A DNA stretch of 64,000 bases, from positions 52,911,877 through 52,975,876 of the forward strand of contig OV121081.1 in assembly GCA_921293015.1 (NCBI GenBank). Reading direction: 5' to 3'. Under the pieces are notes generated by a model. It saw only the letters and a list, made by a program, of their open reading frames with translations, had not been told where the DNA came from and ran no database searches. The stretch comes from Phorcus lineatus (lineage: Eukaryota; Mollusca; Gastropoda; Trochida; Trochidae). Each line of letters begins with the position of its first letter. Position 1 is the first letter of the stretch. A program made the translations under genes and the position numbers. This document shows positions 43,566 to 57,291 of this stretch, piece by piece.

Positions 43566-43703
43566 AACGTAAGGTCTGCGAAGAGGCAAAGATCACGATT
43601 TATACCAAGCACATCAGTAGGTACACCTGACCTCTGAACCCAGGGTCTGTAGAGAGGCACAGGATTACAGTCTATACCCAGCACACCAGTAGATAGACCC
43701 TCG
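43566..43703 (+). repeat. Two-copy direct repeat, about 70 bp
   Basis: GGTCTGCGAAGAGGCAAAGA... CAGTAGGTACACCTG is repeated as GGTCTGTAGAGAGGCACAGG... CAGTAGATAGACCCTCG. Confidence 0.65.
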
Positions 43704-45288
43704 CATTACGCTGTAGCCATGCGGAAAAGTGCGTGAAGAGCAAACAAAGTAGATCATTTGATTTAGGCAAATGTGTGTGCAAACAAAACTGACAGCCCTG
43801 TGCAAACTCTTTTCTATTTTAATGCCCACTATCAACGGGTTTATCTTCTCCTAAAGCACCGAGATACCCATATTGACACGATACAAACACATGAAGTAAC
43901 TCCTTAATCTGACACGGTAAAATCGAAATTCTCAGGTCTAGATATAATTTAAAGCATTGACTCTTTGTTTCAAAGAACAACTGATGATGGTAATTTGTTT
44001 ACTGTAATAGAATTTTTGTGAGACTCAGCTTGCTAAGGTCATTTTTTACAGTTTAAATTGATTCCTTTCGTGTACACATAATGAATATAATGTAAACTAT
44101 CATTTACATCATTTTCACATATAAAATTTTAAGCGCACTATCGTGACCCGTTATAGCGTTTAAGTTGAATATAAGGGGATCTCAAAAGCGCACGCTTCCA
44201 TAACAATAAATGCCGACAAACTACATACTCATGAACTGGCCTTCAGGGAGTTTTCCTTCACGTTAAGTCGATCATCGAGGACCTACAAGCTCAAGGAACT
44301 TGAAGTAATGAGTGCTGCCCTAGCAAAATGAAACACTTTGGACATACAATCACCTTAGGATGTGTGCTTCGTCCCAATTGGACCAAATTCTGTACACCAA
44401 TACTGTATAGTTGGCACTATTCTTTTCATGTATTACTTATTCAGAAACCGGAATCGGGGTGAGCCTTTAGACAACCATGTCCGATTCAAGGCAATCACAG
44501 CCTCTCTTTCTTCTGGTGCAATGTTTCTTTTCCCCGTTAGTTTATGTATCTTTATAGGGGATGAACCAGACAAGGTGCATAAAAGGTGACAGATTGATGA
44601 CTTTATGTTCACATAATGATACTGATATGATATGGTTTATTCAGTAAACAGGCCACCGGCCCACGTCACATGTACATTTCATGATAATATAACATTGTAG
44701 CGCCAGGAAATTACAATTTGTAAATACTTATGAAACATATGACACTGCTTTTGTTACTATATACCTAAAACCAGATCGAAGGTGAAATGATGTTAAATAA
44801 ATTATAGAACGATTTGGGATAGATCTTTTACTTCTTACGACAATAAGGTCAGGAAGATAAGGAAAGGAGAAGTAGCCAGCGAGTTTATTCATGGTTGTCT
44901 TATTTGTTTTACAAATGATATAATATAACATTCATTCATTATTTTTCTAATCATTTTATCATTTTAAATCATTACTTAAGTGCAGGGGTAATCGAAATGA
45001 AAATTTATAAATTTCAAATAGTAATCAAAGACCATGTTGTAAAACATTATATTTCTTATGAAAAATCTATTATTTCAATGTGCGTTGTTCACGTCAATAA
45101 ACTTTTCTGTTCATTCTGATTCATTTCCATCCACAATGAATTATAAAATCCGAATAGGCATTTGATATGTACAAGCACATATTGTATTCAGGAAGTGAGT
45201 ATATACACATAAGCCTATGATGTCCAATGACAACATGTGTTCAACATATGTAGTTAATTTCAGTTTTAAACTCCGTATGTGTGAGAAC

Positions 45289-45350
45289 GAGACACGTGCT
45301 TGTCAATGCGGTACATTCTCAAGAGACACGTGCTTGTCAATGCGGTACAC
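45289..45350 (+). repeat. Two-copy 34-bp repeat with CACGTG
   Basis: GAGACACGTGCTTGTCAATG followed by CGGTACA occurs twice at a 34-bp offset. Each copy has one CACGTG E-box. Confidence 0.8.
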
Positions 45351-45504
45351 GACAGTGAGTGCAAACCAATTGCGCCAATTAGCTACTCGGTGCATCCTCG
45401 GTTCTTAACTGATATGCTAAGTTGATATGTATTCAATGAGATTCTTGACTTCATGAAAGTTTTGCTGTTTAACGAATTAAGTTAAGGAAACAAATGACGA
45501 TTCA

Positions 45505-46433
45505 TCAATCTTGATAGTCTTGTATCATGTATATTCGTTAAGCATAAGTTGTTAAGACAGTAACATCAATCTTGATAGTCTTGTATCATGTATACTTGCT
45601 AAGCATAAGTTGTTACAGACAGTAACATCAATCTTGATAGTCTTGTATCATGTATATTCGTTAAGCATAAGTTGTTACAGACAGTAACATCAATCTTGAT
45701 AGTCTTGTATCATGTATATTCGTTAAGCATAAGTTGTTAAGACAGTAACATCAATCTTGATAGTCTTGTATCATGTATATTCGTTAAGCATAAGTTGTTA
45801 CAGACAGTAACATCAATCTTGATAGTCTTGTATCATGTATATTCGTTAAGCATAAGTTGTTACAGACAGTAACATCAATCTTGATAGTCTTGTATCATGT
45901 ATACTCGTTAAGCATAAGTTGTTACAGACAGTAACATCAATCTTGATAGTCTTGTATCATGTATATTCGTTAAGCATAAGTTGTTAAGACAGTAACATCA
46001 ATCTTGATAGTCTTGTATCATGTATATTCGTTAAGCATAAGTTGTTACAGACAGTAACATCAATCTTGATAGTCTTGTATCATGTATATTCGTTAAGCAT
46101 AAGTTGTTACAGACAGTAACATCAATCTTGATAGTCTTGTATCATGTATATTCGTTAAGCATAAGTTGTTACAGACAGTAACATCAATCTTGATAGTCTT
46201 GTATCATGTATATTCGTTAAGCATAAGTTGTTACAGACAGTAACATCAATCTTGATAGTCTTGTATCATGTATATTCGTTAAGCATAAGTTGTTAAGACA
46301 GTAACATCAATCTTGATAGTCTTGTATCATGTATACTTGCTAAGCATAAGTTGTTACAGACAGTAACATCAATCTTGATAGTCTTGTATCATGTATACTT
46401 GCTAAGCATAAGTTGTTACAGACAGTAACATTA
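45505..46433 (+). repeat. Minisatellite, 61-62 bp unit, 15 copies
   Basis: Head-to-tail copies of ATCAATCTTGATAGTCTTGT, ATCATGTATATTCGTTAAGC, ATAAGTTGTTACAGACAGTA. Variants fall at two sites: ATTCGTTA / ACTTGCTA / ACTCGTTA, and TTACAGACAG / TTAAGACAG. Copies are otherwise almost identical. Confidence 0.95.
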
Positions 46434-46596
46434 ATCTGGCAAGCAAACATTGATTAAAATTCAGATTAAAATGACAAAGATTATCTTATCTTTTTATCTT
46501 CCATTTTCATGCAAAACATCACAATTTACATCCTCTATTTTTACTAAATACTTACGTGTTTTGAGGAAGAACAAATTGTGTGGATTTACATCGTCT

Positions 46597-46682
46597 TTAG
46601 TGCAAGAAGATGCGACGTTTCGGTGTAAATACTAATACCGTTTCCAAGCAAATGAAACGGCGTTAGACGTTGCATCTCCTTG
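46597..46682. mobile_element. Palindromic MITE fragment, copy 2
   Basis: GATGCGACGTTTCGGTGTAA, then TACTAATACCGTTTCCAAGC, followed by an inverted partial copy GAAACGGCGTTAGACGTTGC. Same core as copy 1, shortened. Confidence 0.65.
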
Positions 46683-46918
46683 CGATAAAGACACTTTTAG
46701 TCCCATTTTTTATTTGCTCTTTATACCAAAATCAAAAATGCCTCCGAAAGTAGTTATGTGTTTTAGTTGCTTTCAAATGTTTGATGATCTTTTGTTGCCA
46801 TTCGTTGATCTTTGGTATTGTGGCCGTTGATAGTCTGGTGATCTTTGGAACTTACACTTTGCTGTTGATATCGTGACGACATTGCGATGTAACTCATTAA
46901 TCCTTGGTATGGTTGCAT

Positions 46919-47730
46919 TTGATAGTGTGACGATCTTTACGTTTTACTTGGTAATTGTATGACATTGCTGTTGTTGATAGTGTGACGATCTTTACGTTTT
47001 ACTTGGTAATTGTATGACATTGCTGTTGTTGATAGTGTGACGATCTTTACGTTTTACTTGGTAATTGTATGACATTGCTGTTGTTGATAGTGTGACGAAC
47101 TTTACGTTTTACTTGGTAATTGTATGACATTGCTGTTGTTGATAGTGTGGCGATCTTAACGTTTTACTTGGTAATTGTATGACATTGCTGTTGTTGATAG
47201 TGTGACGACAACTTGGTTTTACTCAATAATTCTTCGATACTGTTGATAGTTTGGTGATCTGTGGGTGTTTCTCTGTAATTCTATCACATTGCTGTTGTTG
47301 ATAGTGTGTCGACCATTTGGTCTTACTCAAACATTCTTCCATAGTGTTAATAGTTTGGTGATCTGTTGGTGTTTCTTGGTAATTCTTAGACATGTTGTTG
47401 TCGATAGTGTGACGACCATTTGATTTCACTCAATTATTCTTCGATAATGTTGATAGCTTGTTGATCTGTGGGTGTTGCACAACGCTTCTATGACACTGCC
47501 GTTGTTGATAGTGTGACGACCAATTGGTCTTACTCAATACTTCTTCGATAGTGTTGATAGTTTGGTGATCTGTGGGTGTTTCTCTGTAATTCTATGACAT
47601 GCTGTTGTTGATAGTGAGACGACCATTTGGTTTCACTCAATTTTTCTTCCATACTGTTGATAGCTTGTTGATCTGTGGGTGTTGCACAACGCTTCTATGA
47701 CACTGCCGTTGTTGATAGTTTGACGACCGG
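46919..47730 (+). repeat. Two-level minisatellite
   Basis: First part: five 55-bp copies (CGATCTTTACGTTTTACTTG..., starts at 46931, 46986, 47041, 47096, 47151). Second part, to about 47730: longer units of roughly 110-120 bp mixing GTTGATAGTGTGACGACC, GTTGATAGTTTGGTGATCTG and TGGGTGTTTC blocks. All units share TTGATAGTNTG. Confidence 0.9.
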
Positions 47731-47849
47731 TCGGGGTCCCGGCAGTGCATGCAACTCGATGCACCATGCCAGTTGATGTGTAATCTGCAACTGTATATCC
47801 TTGTCGAGTAAACAAAATGTCACTCTCTAACGAGCCCATGTCTATGTTC

Positions 47850-48719
47850 TATCGATTAAAAGGAGATTAGTGCTACAGAAGTTTTATGTATGAGTTTTGA
47901 GTAAACACGCCTTCAAAACAATCCAGTTTCTCATTGACATTTCAAGGGAAGTATATTTGAGGAGAAGGCGCCATATTTATTTGTTCTCGGCATCGGCTTG
48001 TCGCGGGAGGACGATGAGAAAAGGTGTAATCAGAATTGAATGGGTTCTTGTTGACTCACAGATAAAAGTCCGACTTGTGATAAACATGTCAGGAAAGCAC
48101 ATTCGAATATATCTCACATCTACACTTATTAAAGGAAATGCGCGTTAGTCATCGATAAACTTTTGATTTAATATTAACAATACGATCTGTTTATTTGATA
48201 ACAGCGTATATACAAATAGAGGTTGTTTCTATATTTCGTTTCAATCCCACCTTTAAGTATGTGAAATATAGAGAACAGACACATTGATTTAGAGTAGTTT
48301 TACGGTTTCGTCTGTTGAAAGGTAATCTTCGAACTTTGCGTTCTAATAACACATAAATGGAAAGAACTTTATTTAATGTTATCAATTATAAATCGCATTA
48401 ACCCAATGTAACCTGTACCTAACAGACTTCACGCTAATGGATGCAACAATTCACACACACGATACTTGTAAATCAAAAGGACAGATACTTAAAGGCGGTG
48501 TAACTAATATATTAGTTTTAGTTTTCTATCCATCTTGCCAACATCTTAATACCTCTCATAAAGGAAAGTTTTCAATAGCTATGTAGAATGACAATTAAAA
48601 GAACATAAAATCTGTATTTCAGTAATTCACCCGTCCTTAGGAACAATTCATTAGGCCTCGCTACACATTCAGTGACGTATGAATCTCGCTTGACCTTTAC
48701 CGTTAATTATATATACATA

Positions 48720-48786
<67 letters not shown>

Positions 48787-51700
48787 AAAATAAAATACTT
48801 CAGACGACACTTGCTACAGTATATATATATATAGTTTGATGGTTCATATGACATTTAACTAACTGACGATCGTGTTTCTCTCCTTCATGACTAAATACCA
48901 TGTCCGGTTAGTATGAATATATAAGAATTAAGCTTTGAAGATCTCAAAAGAATGTTTAGTGTACTTAAAAAGATACACCGTGATTTCAAGCTATTTTTTT
49001 TTTTGCTTTGGTGGGAGAAAAAATACCATAGATGCTGAAACAGCTTAAACATATCTCATATTTTCATTTTATAAACCCCGCCAAATATCCCTCACATCGA
49101 ACAGCCGCCGCATGAACGAGATGGAGCGGGAATGAGTCGCCTCATTGACAGGCATGATCACTGGCTATGTATATGTGTATCCTATAAAGAACTATCAACT
49201 CTAACGACACTATCAGTTAATCTTTCTGCTTTGAACAAGTTTCCAAAATTATGTTGGGTGCTCGACGCGGGAAAACAGAGGTAAATTATCCGGTTTTGGA
49301 TAAAAATTTCTTCTCTTTCCTGAACTTTTATTAGCCAGAGGTAGATTCTTTAAAGCGACAGTCAGCTTTTCTCGATCAAGTGACAAGATTTAGAACATTT
49401 GGCAAGTGTGACACCATCGACTCATGGTGTGTCTCCATAAGAATTATAAATGACTGATCAACCAGGACGAAGATGTTATGAATATCAATATCTATAATAA
49501 TCTAATAATTTTAACATGGCGCTGTTTTAATCGGGAACAAGCGTAAGAATGTTAACAGATCCAGCGATTGTTAGAGGCAGGTATTTGTTTGAAAGCGGAA
49601 GTCCAGTTCGGGGTATCAGAGAAACAGCCCGGTTTCATAATGAGGGAATCTCTTTACGAGTCATGTATGGAACGTAAGGTGATCCGGAAGAAATAATCAC
49701 GGTTTACGTTTCACTTCATGATCAGCGCCAAAGCAGCGGGGATCACATTTAAAGCCATTGAATGTTTGTATTTACTGATTAAACACGGGCAATCTTTTGG
49801 TGTTTATATTTACTCATCAAACAACCGAAATCTGATCGCCATTTCGTATTTATCTTGAAGGCCGCTATGGTTTGCGCTAGCTAAGTGCGAATGGTTTACG
49901 GAATGTAAGATCTGTCTTGCTAGTCGACACGGTAAACAAATCCCAGTCTTCGCTCGAGAAAACAAGTAAACACGAGAAAAACTTCAGGTCTGATTCAACT
50001 CCAAGGCTAACAACATAGTCTAATAGACACACTATTAGTATAAATATTAGCCAAACCAATGGAGGAAATCTTTGCTGCTTGCGTTATGCTTGAAACTCGA
50101 AACATTTATGGAATCGCGCATATCGGGGTGCATGGCCTGCGATGCGGCCATTGTTTCTCTTCTGCCATTTACCGGGAAGTTGCGAAAAAAAGATAGGGTT
50201 TACCTAACGGCTGTTGAGGATGAAAGAGACAAACAGGTCCAGGGTTGACTACCAGTTAGGTCTGTGTGTCGAACCTTTCGGGGTGATGTTGTTGGCTTCT
50301 CCAATTTTCTGTTAATACACAAAACTAGATTTATTCCCTCTCTATTCGTGGCCAGGGCACACAAGAGATATAATGTAAACTCATAATTTCCTACAGCAAA
50401 CATATATGTTTTTGTAATTTACAGTCGTTCTTTATAGTATAAACTTGTGGTAGAAAGAGAATCATTTTGCAAATAATTGATATTTTGTACACAGTTCATC
50501 GGCTTCCCTAAATCAAGGATGTATATTTAACTTAATCTTGTTATGACAACGAATCAATCAGTGAATCTTTAATCACGATACTATCCATTACAATTCGATA
50601 AAGTCAAGATGCATCCATCAATGGCTGACTACATGCAAATCTTATTTTAAGTAAATAAAATATCACCTACGTCATCGTCAAAGCTAAAATTGCGTTGACA
50701 TAAGGTTAAATTGCAAAGGCGATGATACATTCTGAAATTACATTCAAGGATGACTGAATGTCAAATAATATGCAGAGATTTATAACTTTGTTCTATATAC
50801 ATATCCAAAAATAAAGTGATATGAAATAATTACATGAAAAACCAACACCGAATGATATTATTCTCCTGTGTACAAGTAAAACTGTAAAACAGGACCCGAT
50901 TCTCGTGTTTTCCCTGGGTCAGCCCATTTCTGGATTAGAACCACGCATTGTCATTCACATATTTCTATCGAAATACCTTGCCCTTTGAAAACATATTAAT
51001 GAGGTATTTTTATGCACTGTAAGTACTCTTGTAGATATCATACCAAATATCGCAATCCCACACAACTAAGTTCATTAACCCTGACACATATCTCGAATAT
51101 CCTGATACCCACTTAAGAACCCACCAAACTGCCAATGTGTTATGTACATCCTTTCATTTCTCTATGCATCTTTAGATACACACACCATGCCTTTTTACAC
51201 ATCCAGTTGACGAACCCATTGCTTCATTGCTTTAAGACACGCAATGGAATCGTTTATAACGTAAGTCAAAGCAGGAAGGTCGCCAAAGTCATTTCATAGA
51301 GAACCAAAACCGCCGCTGTTTGTACTAACAAATCGATATTGTCCGAGAGCGGCCGGGTTCAAGTCCGGCTAAAGCATCAGACTTATCCCCTTCTGGTCAC
51401 ACGACAAGAAAAGCCGGTATTTTTAACTCGAGCTCTGAGACTTATACAGACAAACCATCATAATTAAAAGCGCTTTCATTAGTATATGGGTTTTTGCGGC
51501 GTGAAGTTGCGTGTGGGTTTCTTGTCTTTGATCATGTAATAACGTCATTAACCTACTCGCCCAGACAGGAAAAATAAAATACTTGATGATCTATCTCTTT
51601 GATGCAAGAGCATCTTGCCTGAGAATGTGCATTTGGTTAAAATTTTATTTGATTTCGAAATGAGCTCGGCTCCTTCTTAATCAATGACATCATCATCTCG

Positions 51701-53680
51701 ATGTCAATATTCTTGTAAATGATTGGTCAATAAACACATGGCTTTGCGTTCATTGGTCGTTGTGGAATGTCTTCTTCATTCGTTCCATTCAGATATGAAT
51801 CTGTCACGAATCTTATGTGTTCGAGTAATATGCTTGTCATCACTGTGAAGAATCGATAAGGAACAAAGATAGAAACTTGATGGCGTCATGATGTAACGAT
51901 ATAATATTGAGAATCCTTATCAATATTCATTCCATTGAAAATAATAAAGGCTTTTTGCTGATAATCAGATGAAACGCAAATGACTTGCCTTCAACATTTA
52001 CACTTCTTTGAAATTTGTCTTGACAATCGTTGATGTAAGTGCAAGTTTCTAATCAAACACGAACAAACCATTGATTTATGTTTAGATGGAAGTGTATAAA
52101 ATCCCCTTATATGAACATTATCAAGATCATGATGTATATTTGCCCATAAGAATATTGTTAATAGCCTGCTTATAACATGACGTTATTATCCCTTGTCACT
52201 ACATTCACTTGCGCCTTTCATTTGATGAATATACTACATCATTATCTGATACACGCCCAATTTTACGTTTCATTTTATTATGCCGTACTATGCATGAAAA
52301 TGCTCTATTTAGTGAAATAGATTATGCCTTATCAATTCTTTTTAAATAATATATTTAAATCAAAATCTATTCATACATTTCACAGAAAATTATAAGTACT
52401 CGTAAGAAGTTGTCGTTTCTTGGTATATATGAACAAATGTTTATAAGAAGATTTGCAGAAAATGTTTTTGTATCAAAATATTTACAAGAAATTTCTGAAG
52501 GTTCTGTGGACGTTTTGAACAAAATAAACGATGTTTCTGAAAAATACCTTTGTAAGAAGGTTGATGTAGCGAGTTCATTTCTGTTGAGGGGTGTGCAGTG
52601 GTACATACATTTGTTTTGATAAGCGTGTATGCGATACGAGATGTAGGCGATATGAAGACAGACAAGCGAGATATCAGAATGTTAGATTATACGATGCAAT
52701 TACGTCTCACGAAGCTGATGATACGTGCATGTATGCTTCAAAACAGGTAACATGTTAACAGGTGTTTGCTATTCTGACACCGTTTTGTCAAAGGAAAACA
52801 TATTTTTGTAAAAATAATCTACACAGTGTTAAAGCCAACAAGTACTTCTGAAAGTTTTTACCTGGCGTCATTCAGAGTTTAAGGGAGCGTCTGTCGCTAC
52901 CTGTTATTTGAATACCTGTCGCCTACCTGTAAATTGACACTGTTAGTGAAGTATGCATACAGAGGCTCATTAATGTGCACATGAATAGCATCAGGTAGCA
53001 TACCTGTCTCTCTGTACACATAGGTACAGGGAATGCAGAAAAAGCAGTTGATATTCTCTGTGCTAAAATCTAATGGTGTGAACTTATTCGTTGTCAACTG
53101 ACTAAATGTTTGGAGACACTGACAGAGTTAAGTTTCACAAACTAATTGGGACTCGGTTACAGCCGGTTTGCGCTCATTACACCAGGCTTGAATGAGGCTT
53201 TGTACGTATGTAAAGTAAGCCCCGGTTTATGTTGACAATTAGCGACAGATGTGTGCACTTTCTCACGTGGTACTGACGCCTTCGGTGAGATGCAGACTGA
53301 ACTTGTAATACCATCCGGCCATCAATTAGACTCCACGCACGGGTATATAGGCGGACATGAGTCTTGGTAGAGAATCAGTCCCCGATAAGGACCCTATATC
53401 ATGTGTACTTCTACCGCCAGGTCTCGGGTACAATACCATCTGTAAATGGCGGGTACTCTACCCAAGTCACCAATATACTTTAATAAACTTGATCGATTTA
53501 TAGAAGCCAATTACACGTCGAATCAATATCAAGCGTTGATGACAAGCACGTTTTAGTTATGATAACGCTATGGGACTCGTTTGTCCCGGTAATGACTTGA
53601 TAAATATACAGGGAGCGGTTGGCAACGTAAACCGCCGGCTTCAGTGTTAGTGTTTACTCGGACAAATATTTGCCGGGTTG
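47850..53680. other. Intergenic, nothing firmly identified
   Basis: Contains a TA run (48722-48782) and a tRNA T-arm-like palindrome GCCGGGTTCAAGTCCGGC at 51352-51369 without a full tRNA around it. CpG-richer patches occur at 49080-49140 and 49860-50180. No gene recognised. Confidence 0.4.
48722..48782. repeat. TA dinucleotide microsatellite
   Basis: About 30 TA units, with a shorter TA run about 40 bp further on. Confidence 0.95.
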
Positions 53681-53683
53681 TAG

Positions 53684-53799
53684 GCACAAGGGGCTATATC
53701 CACTTGGTGTTGATTGTAGGGAAGCTGCCTTGTTGAACTTCGTACTCTGGGACCCCGGCAACTACTTTGATCTGTGTAAGGATGTCTTCAAGAGGACAG
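53684..53799 (+). CDS. Candidate isolated exon, unknown protein
   Basis: After CGGGTTGTAG and before the strong donor GTGAGG lies a 116-nt open stretch reading HKGLYPLGVDCREAALLNFV then LWDPGNYFDLCKDVFKRT. Codon use is varied and the residues look globular, but I cannot assign a family and see no partner exon nearby. The frame stays open in both directions (53670-53993), so an accidental frame in a GC-rich patch is the alternative. Confidence 0.3.
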
Positions 53800-53993
53800 G
53801 TGAGGGGGCGTGGCTTCAGAGACCATGCCACACCCCCTTGCGGACAGGTGGTGTGACAGGTATCTGTCGAGCGCACATTGACAGGCACGGAGTATGGCTT
53901 GATGGACAGGTAGTAGAACCTACCTGGATCTGTGACGTCAAGCTTAGGTCCACAAACGGGTCCCAGTTGACCACCAAACGTCTTTGTTGTTAA

Positions 53994-55490
53994 TTGAAGT
54001 AACGACCCACTGTTTCTGTGATATCAATCTCTGTTCCTATTAGTCAACGGTCACAGCCACAGAAAATATATTTACTTATGGAAAGCTATTAATACCAGCG
54101 CCTTGAACTTTCAGGAATACTTCAACTCCGTTGGACTGTGTATGCATCAACATTTATGTTTACAGGGACAACACGTGTCCCCCTTTCATCTCCCTCTCCG
54201 AAAATAGTTGGAGAGTAATGTTTACGTTATATAAACACACCTTGATTAAGAAGATAAGGATATAATCAGTCTAAAACCGCCTGTTAAATTGTATTACATA
54301 GAAGTCTACATTCAAGCGTGTCCCGGTGTGCCATGTCTAACTCACATCAACAGCCATAAAAGCATTTACAGAAAGCCTATCTCTTTATCTGAGTGATGGA
54401 TCGTCGAACAAACCTGAGTCAATATTAGACTAATCATTCAGGTTTTAAACACATAACGGGTCAACATGGCTGGGAATACATATCAAGTACTCGGGGCACA
54501 ATAGAATATCGTATTGAGGATATCAATGTACACTAAACACAGAACGTGTCAATATTAGTATTTCATCAGGACGGAGTTCGTGCGGAGAAAAATACAGCTG
54601 GGTATAAGTATTAATCTTGTTTACATGGACTATATTTGTAAATCTACCCATCCCGTACTTAGATTATACATTATACATAAGTGGACCCGGCAAACACAGA
54701 TAAGAGGACATTACATGGACTGTGAACTGAAACCGGCATGTGATAATCCATGGCGATCTTTGTCCTTCCCATTGTTTTATCACCATGAATGATTAATGAA
54801 GTGCTTTCAATATGAGTCCTTGTTTACCTCCAATCAATATGCTTTGTAGATTTGATTTATCAGTGTTCAAGGAAGGTGTTCAATTACATCTGGATACGCA
54901 GGTTACGTCAATAGAGCTACGCCCGCCATCTGCTCTCCGTCACAGGATCCATGTCCACACAATCTTCGTCTCTGATAAACTGATCTTTCTCTCTTCAGCA
55001 ACCCTTACCTCTGTCTTCACCGGGTCCTTCAGTATTCACTTCCTATATTAGTAGAAGAAAATTGTTTTTTCCGTGTCACATGTAAACTTTTCTTTACAGA
55101 GTGGTATTGTTATGTTATTAGTGTATCATATACCTTGACCAAGAATCACACCTTAGTCCCATTGTTGAGACTGAACTTGAGACCGACCGCTGACTAACAT
55201 GTATCATGACGTGACACACACAGAACCTTCTCACACCACCAGTATACACTTCTTTACTAGTATTTATCAATATTTTCACCATCAATCACATTTACTGCGG
55301 AGTAGTTTTGATGTAATGGTAATGAGAAATTTTGGTGTACGTTGGTCCAAAACCCTTATCTATTACTCAATCCCATTGTTTAGAGCCCAATATTCCAAAA
55401 AGTCAGTGTTCAGCCAAGTCCTATTTCCTCTTCACCGTACGTTCATCGGTAAACACTTTCGATTATTAATCCATACCTTGACCAACCATT
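53994..55490. other. Intergenic, nothing identified
   Basis: No repeat or coding signal stands out before the 18-bp minisatellite. Confidence 0.4.
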
Positions 55491-55495
55491 ACCTT

Positions 55496-55794
55496 CCTCT
55501 GTCTTATCACCACCCTCTGTCCTATCACCACCCTCTGTCCTATCACCACCCTCTGTCCTATCACCACCATCTGTCCTATCACCTCCCTCTGTCCTATCAA
55601 CCCCCTCTGTCCCAACACCTCCCTCTGTCCTATCACCACCCTCTGTCCTATCTCCTCCCTCTGTCCTATCAACTCCCTCTGTCCCAACACCTCCCTCTGT
55701 CCTATCACCTCCCTCTGTCCTATTAACTCCCTCTGTCCTATCACCTCCCTCTGTCCTATCACCTCCCTCTGTCCCAACACCTCCCTCTGTCCCT
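55496..55794 (+). repeat. 18-bp minisatellite, about 16.5 copies
   Basis: Unit CCTCTGTCCTATCACCAC, with variants ATCACCTC, ATCAACTC and CAACACCTC; the CAACACCTC variant comes in at intervals. Because 18 is a multiple of three, long frames stay open on both strands (LSYHHP-type and GQREVI-type). I do not regard these as genes. Confidence 0.95.
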
Positions 55795-55799
55795 TAGTT

Positions 55800-57290
55800 C
55801 AAATACTCAAACTAACCGTCCGTGTTAACAAAAGCTTAATCCTGATCATCTAATATCTATCACGTTCCGGCAATCATGGTCCTACGCACCACACCTTCTC
55901 ACACCTGTCTTCTATACATCTGATAAAACATCTCTTGACCCACGTAACGTTCACCCTTAATCTAACCCTCAAGCCGCAGTTCACATTATTTTCTCACCTT
56001 AAATTCACCCTAGCCAGGAACATAATCTCCTGAAAAGCAAAGGTACATTGGGGATGATCAATTCAATCCTTCTAAGGCTCCTTTCCCGTATTGATTGAAT
56101 AATCACATTCTAAAGAAATCCTTTTCAGAGAGTTAGTGTTCCTTAGAGTTTGGTGTTAGTCTACATGTGCAATTTGTTCTTACAAGAAAGGGAACATTGT
56201 CCTATAAGAACGTATTTCAGTGAATGCAAAAATAGTAAAAACAATTTTACTGTAAACCATTTAAGTGAGCTAAGAGATCCCATATTTACGATGCCACTAC
56301 ACCCCGACACATCCTTGCATGGCACTCCCGCCCACCCCTTGACCAGAACTATACCCCCGTGTGAGAGAGCTAGATGTGGTTGGTGGGTGGATCTTTGGTG
56401 TTTCATTGTCTATTCAGGGAACGTGTTACTACAATGATACTTGATGTGTGGTAATCGGGTACTACACTCTCAACCTTACAGGGATGTGGAGTCGAACCCA
56501 ATGCTGTATATGAAGTGGACAGAACTTTGAGCAAAACGAGAAGGCATAACATGAATGAATTATGAATGAAGGTATTATAATCACAATTCATATATATGTA
56601 TGCACTTGATCGAGTTCGCGTGATGAGAAAAATACACAAAATCAACCAATTTCAACGAAAATACCCAAACCTTACAAACTAAACATGAAACGCCTTGAAG
56701 GTACTGTAACACGTTATTTTTTTAAATTATATATAATATTATAATATTATTATTATCATTATATCTAATTTCTTCAAATTTCCTCGCAGTAAGATTAGTG
56801 TTTACAAAATAGATAGTCTTCAGAATGTCATACGTTTGGACCCGACTATCCTCAGTAGTAGAAGACATTTCTGCGTATCTAGCGAAAACTCCATTTGGCC
56901 ATTTTGGTGTTAACACCTCTTAATTTTTCAAGTTCAGAAAATGAATTCGGATGCCAAACTTGGTACGTTAGTTTTTGGATCCATTTTTATTAAAAAGATT
57001 TTCTTGCAATAGGTAATATTTGTTTTCCATTTCGTAAGATCACCTTATTGCTCTCCATTTCATAGCATTCGATCTTTCAGAGAGGAATTTATATATCTTG
57101 AGCTATACATAGAAAGTTCTCAAAACCAGCATGCTATCTATCAACCAATCAACAAATACAGTTTCCTGGCAATAGACACGTCTCTATGTAGAAATTCTTC
57201 TTTGGGGAAAAGCCCCTCAAAATAGCAACGCTTCGTTAAAGATCCATATACATATTAACTTTCAAGCAGATGGAAATGAAGGAGTGCAAT
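55800..57290. other. Intergenic, nothing identified
   Basis: AT-rich, with an ATAATATT-rich stretch at 56725-56765. No gene, RNA or mobile element was recognised before the MITE at 57292. Confidence 0.4.
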
Positions 57291-57291
57291 A

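Noticed and set aside
45505..46433. Regular direct repeats resembling a CRISPR array
   Set aside because: The 61-62 bp units are contiguous with no unique spacers, and the context is a eukaryotic genome. It is a minisatellite.
48669..48854. Frame encoding an Ile-Tyr repeat
   Set aside because: A direct translation of the TA microsatellite.
51352..51369. Possible tRNA T arm (GCCGGGTTCAAGTCCGGC)
   Set aside because: No acceptor stem, D arm or anticodon arm can be folded around it; probably a SINE remnant or chance palindrome.
55199..55726. 175-codon plus-strand frame
   Set aside because: Its C-terminal third is the 18-bp minisatellite read in frame; the rest has no domain or splice support.
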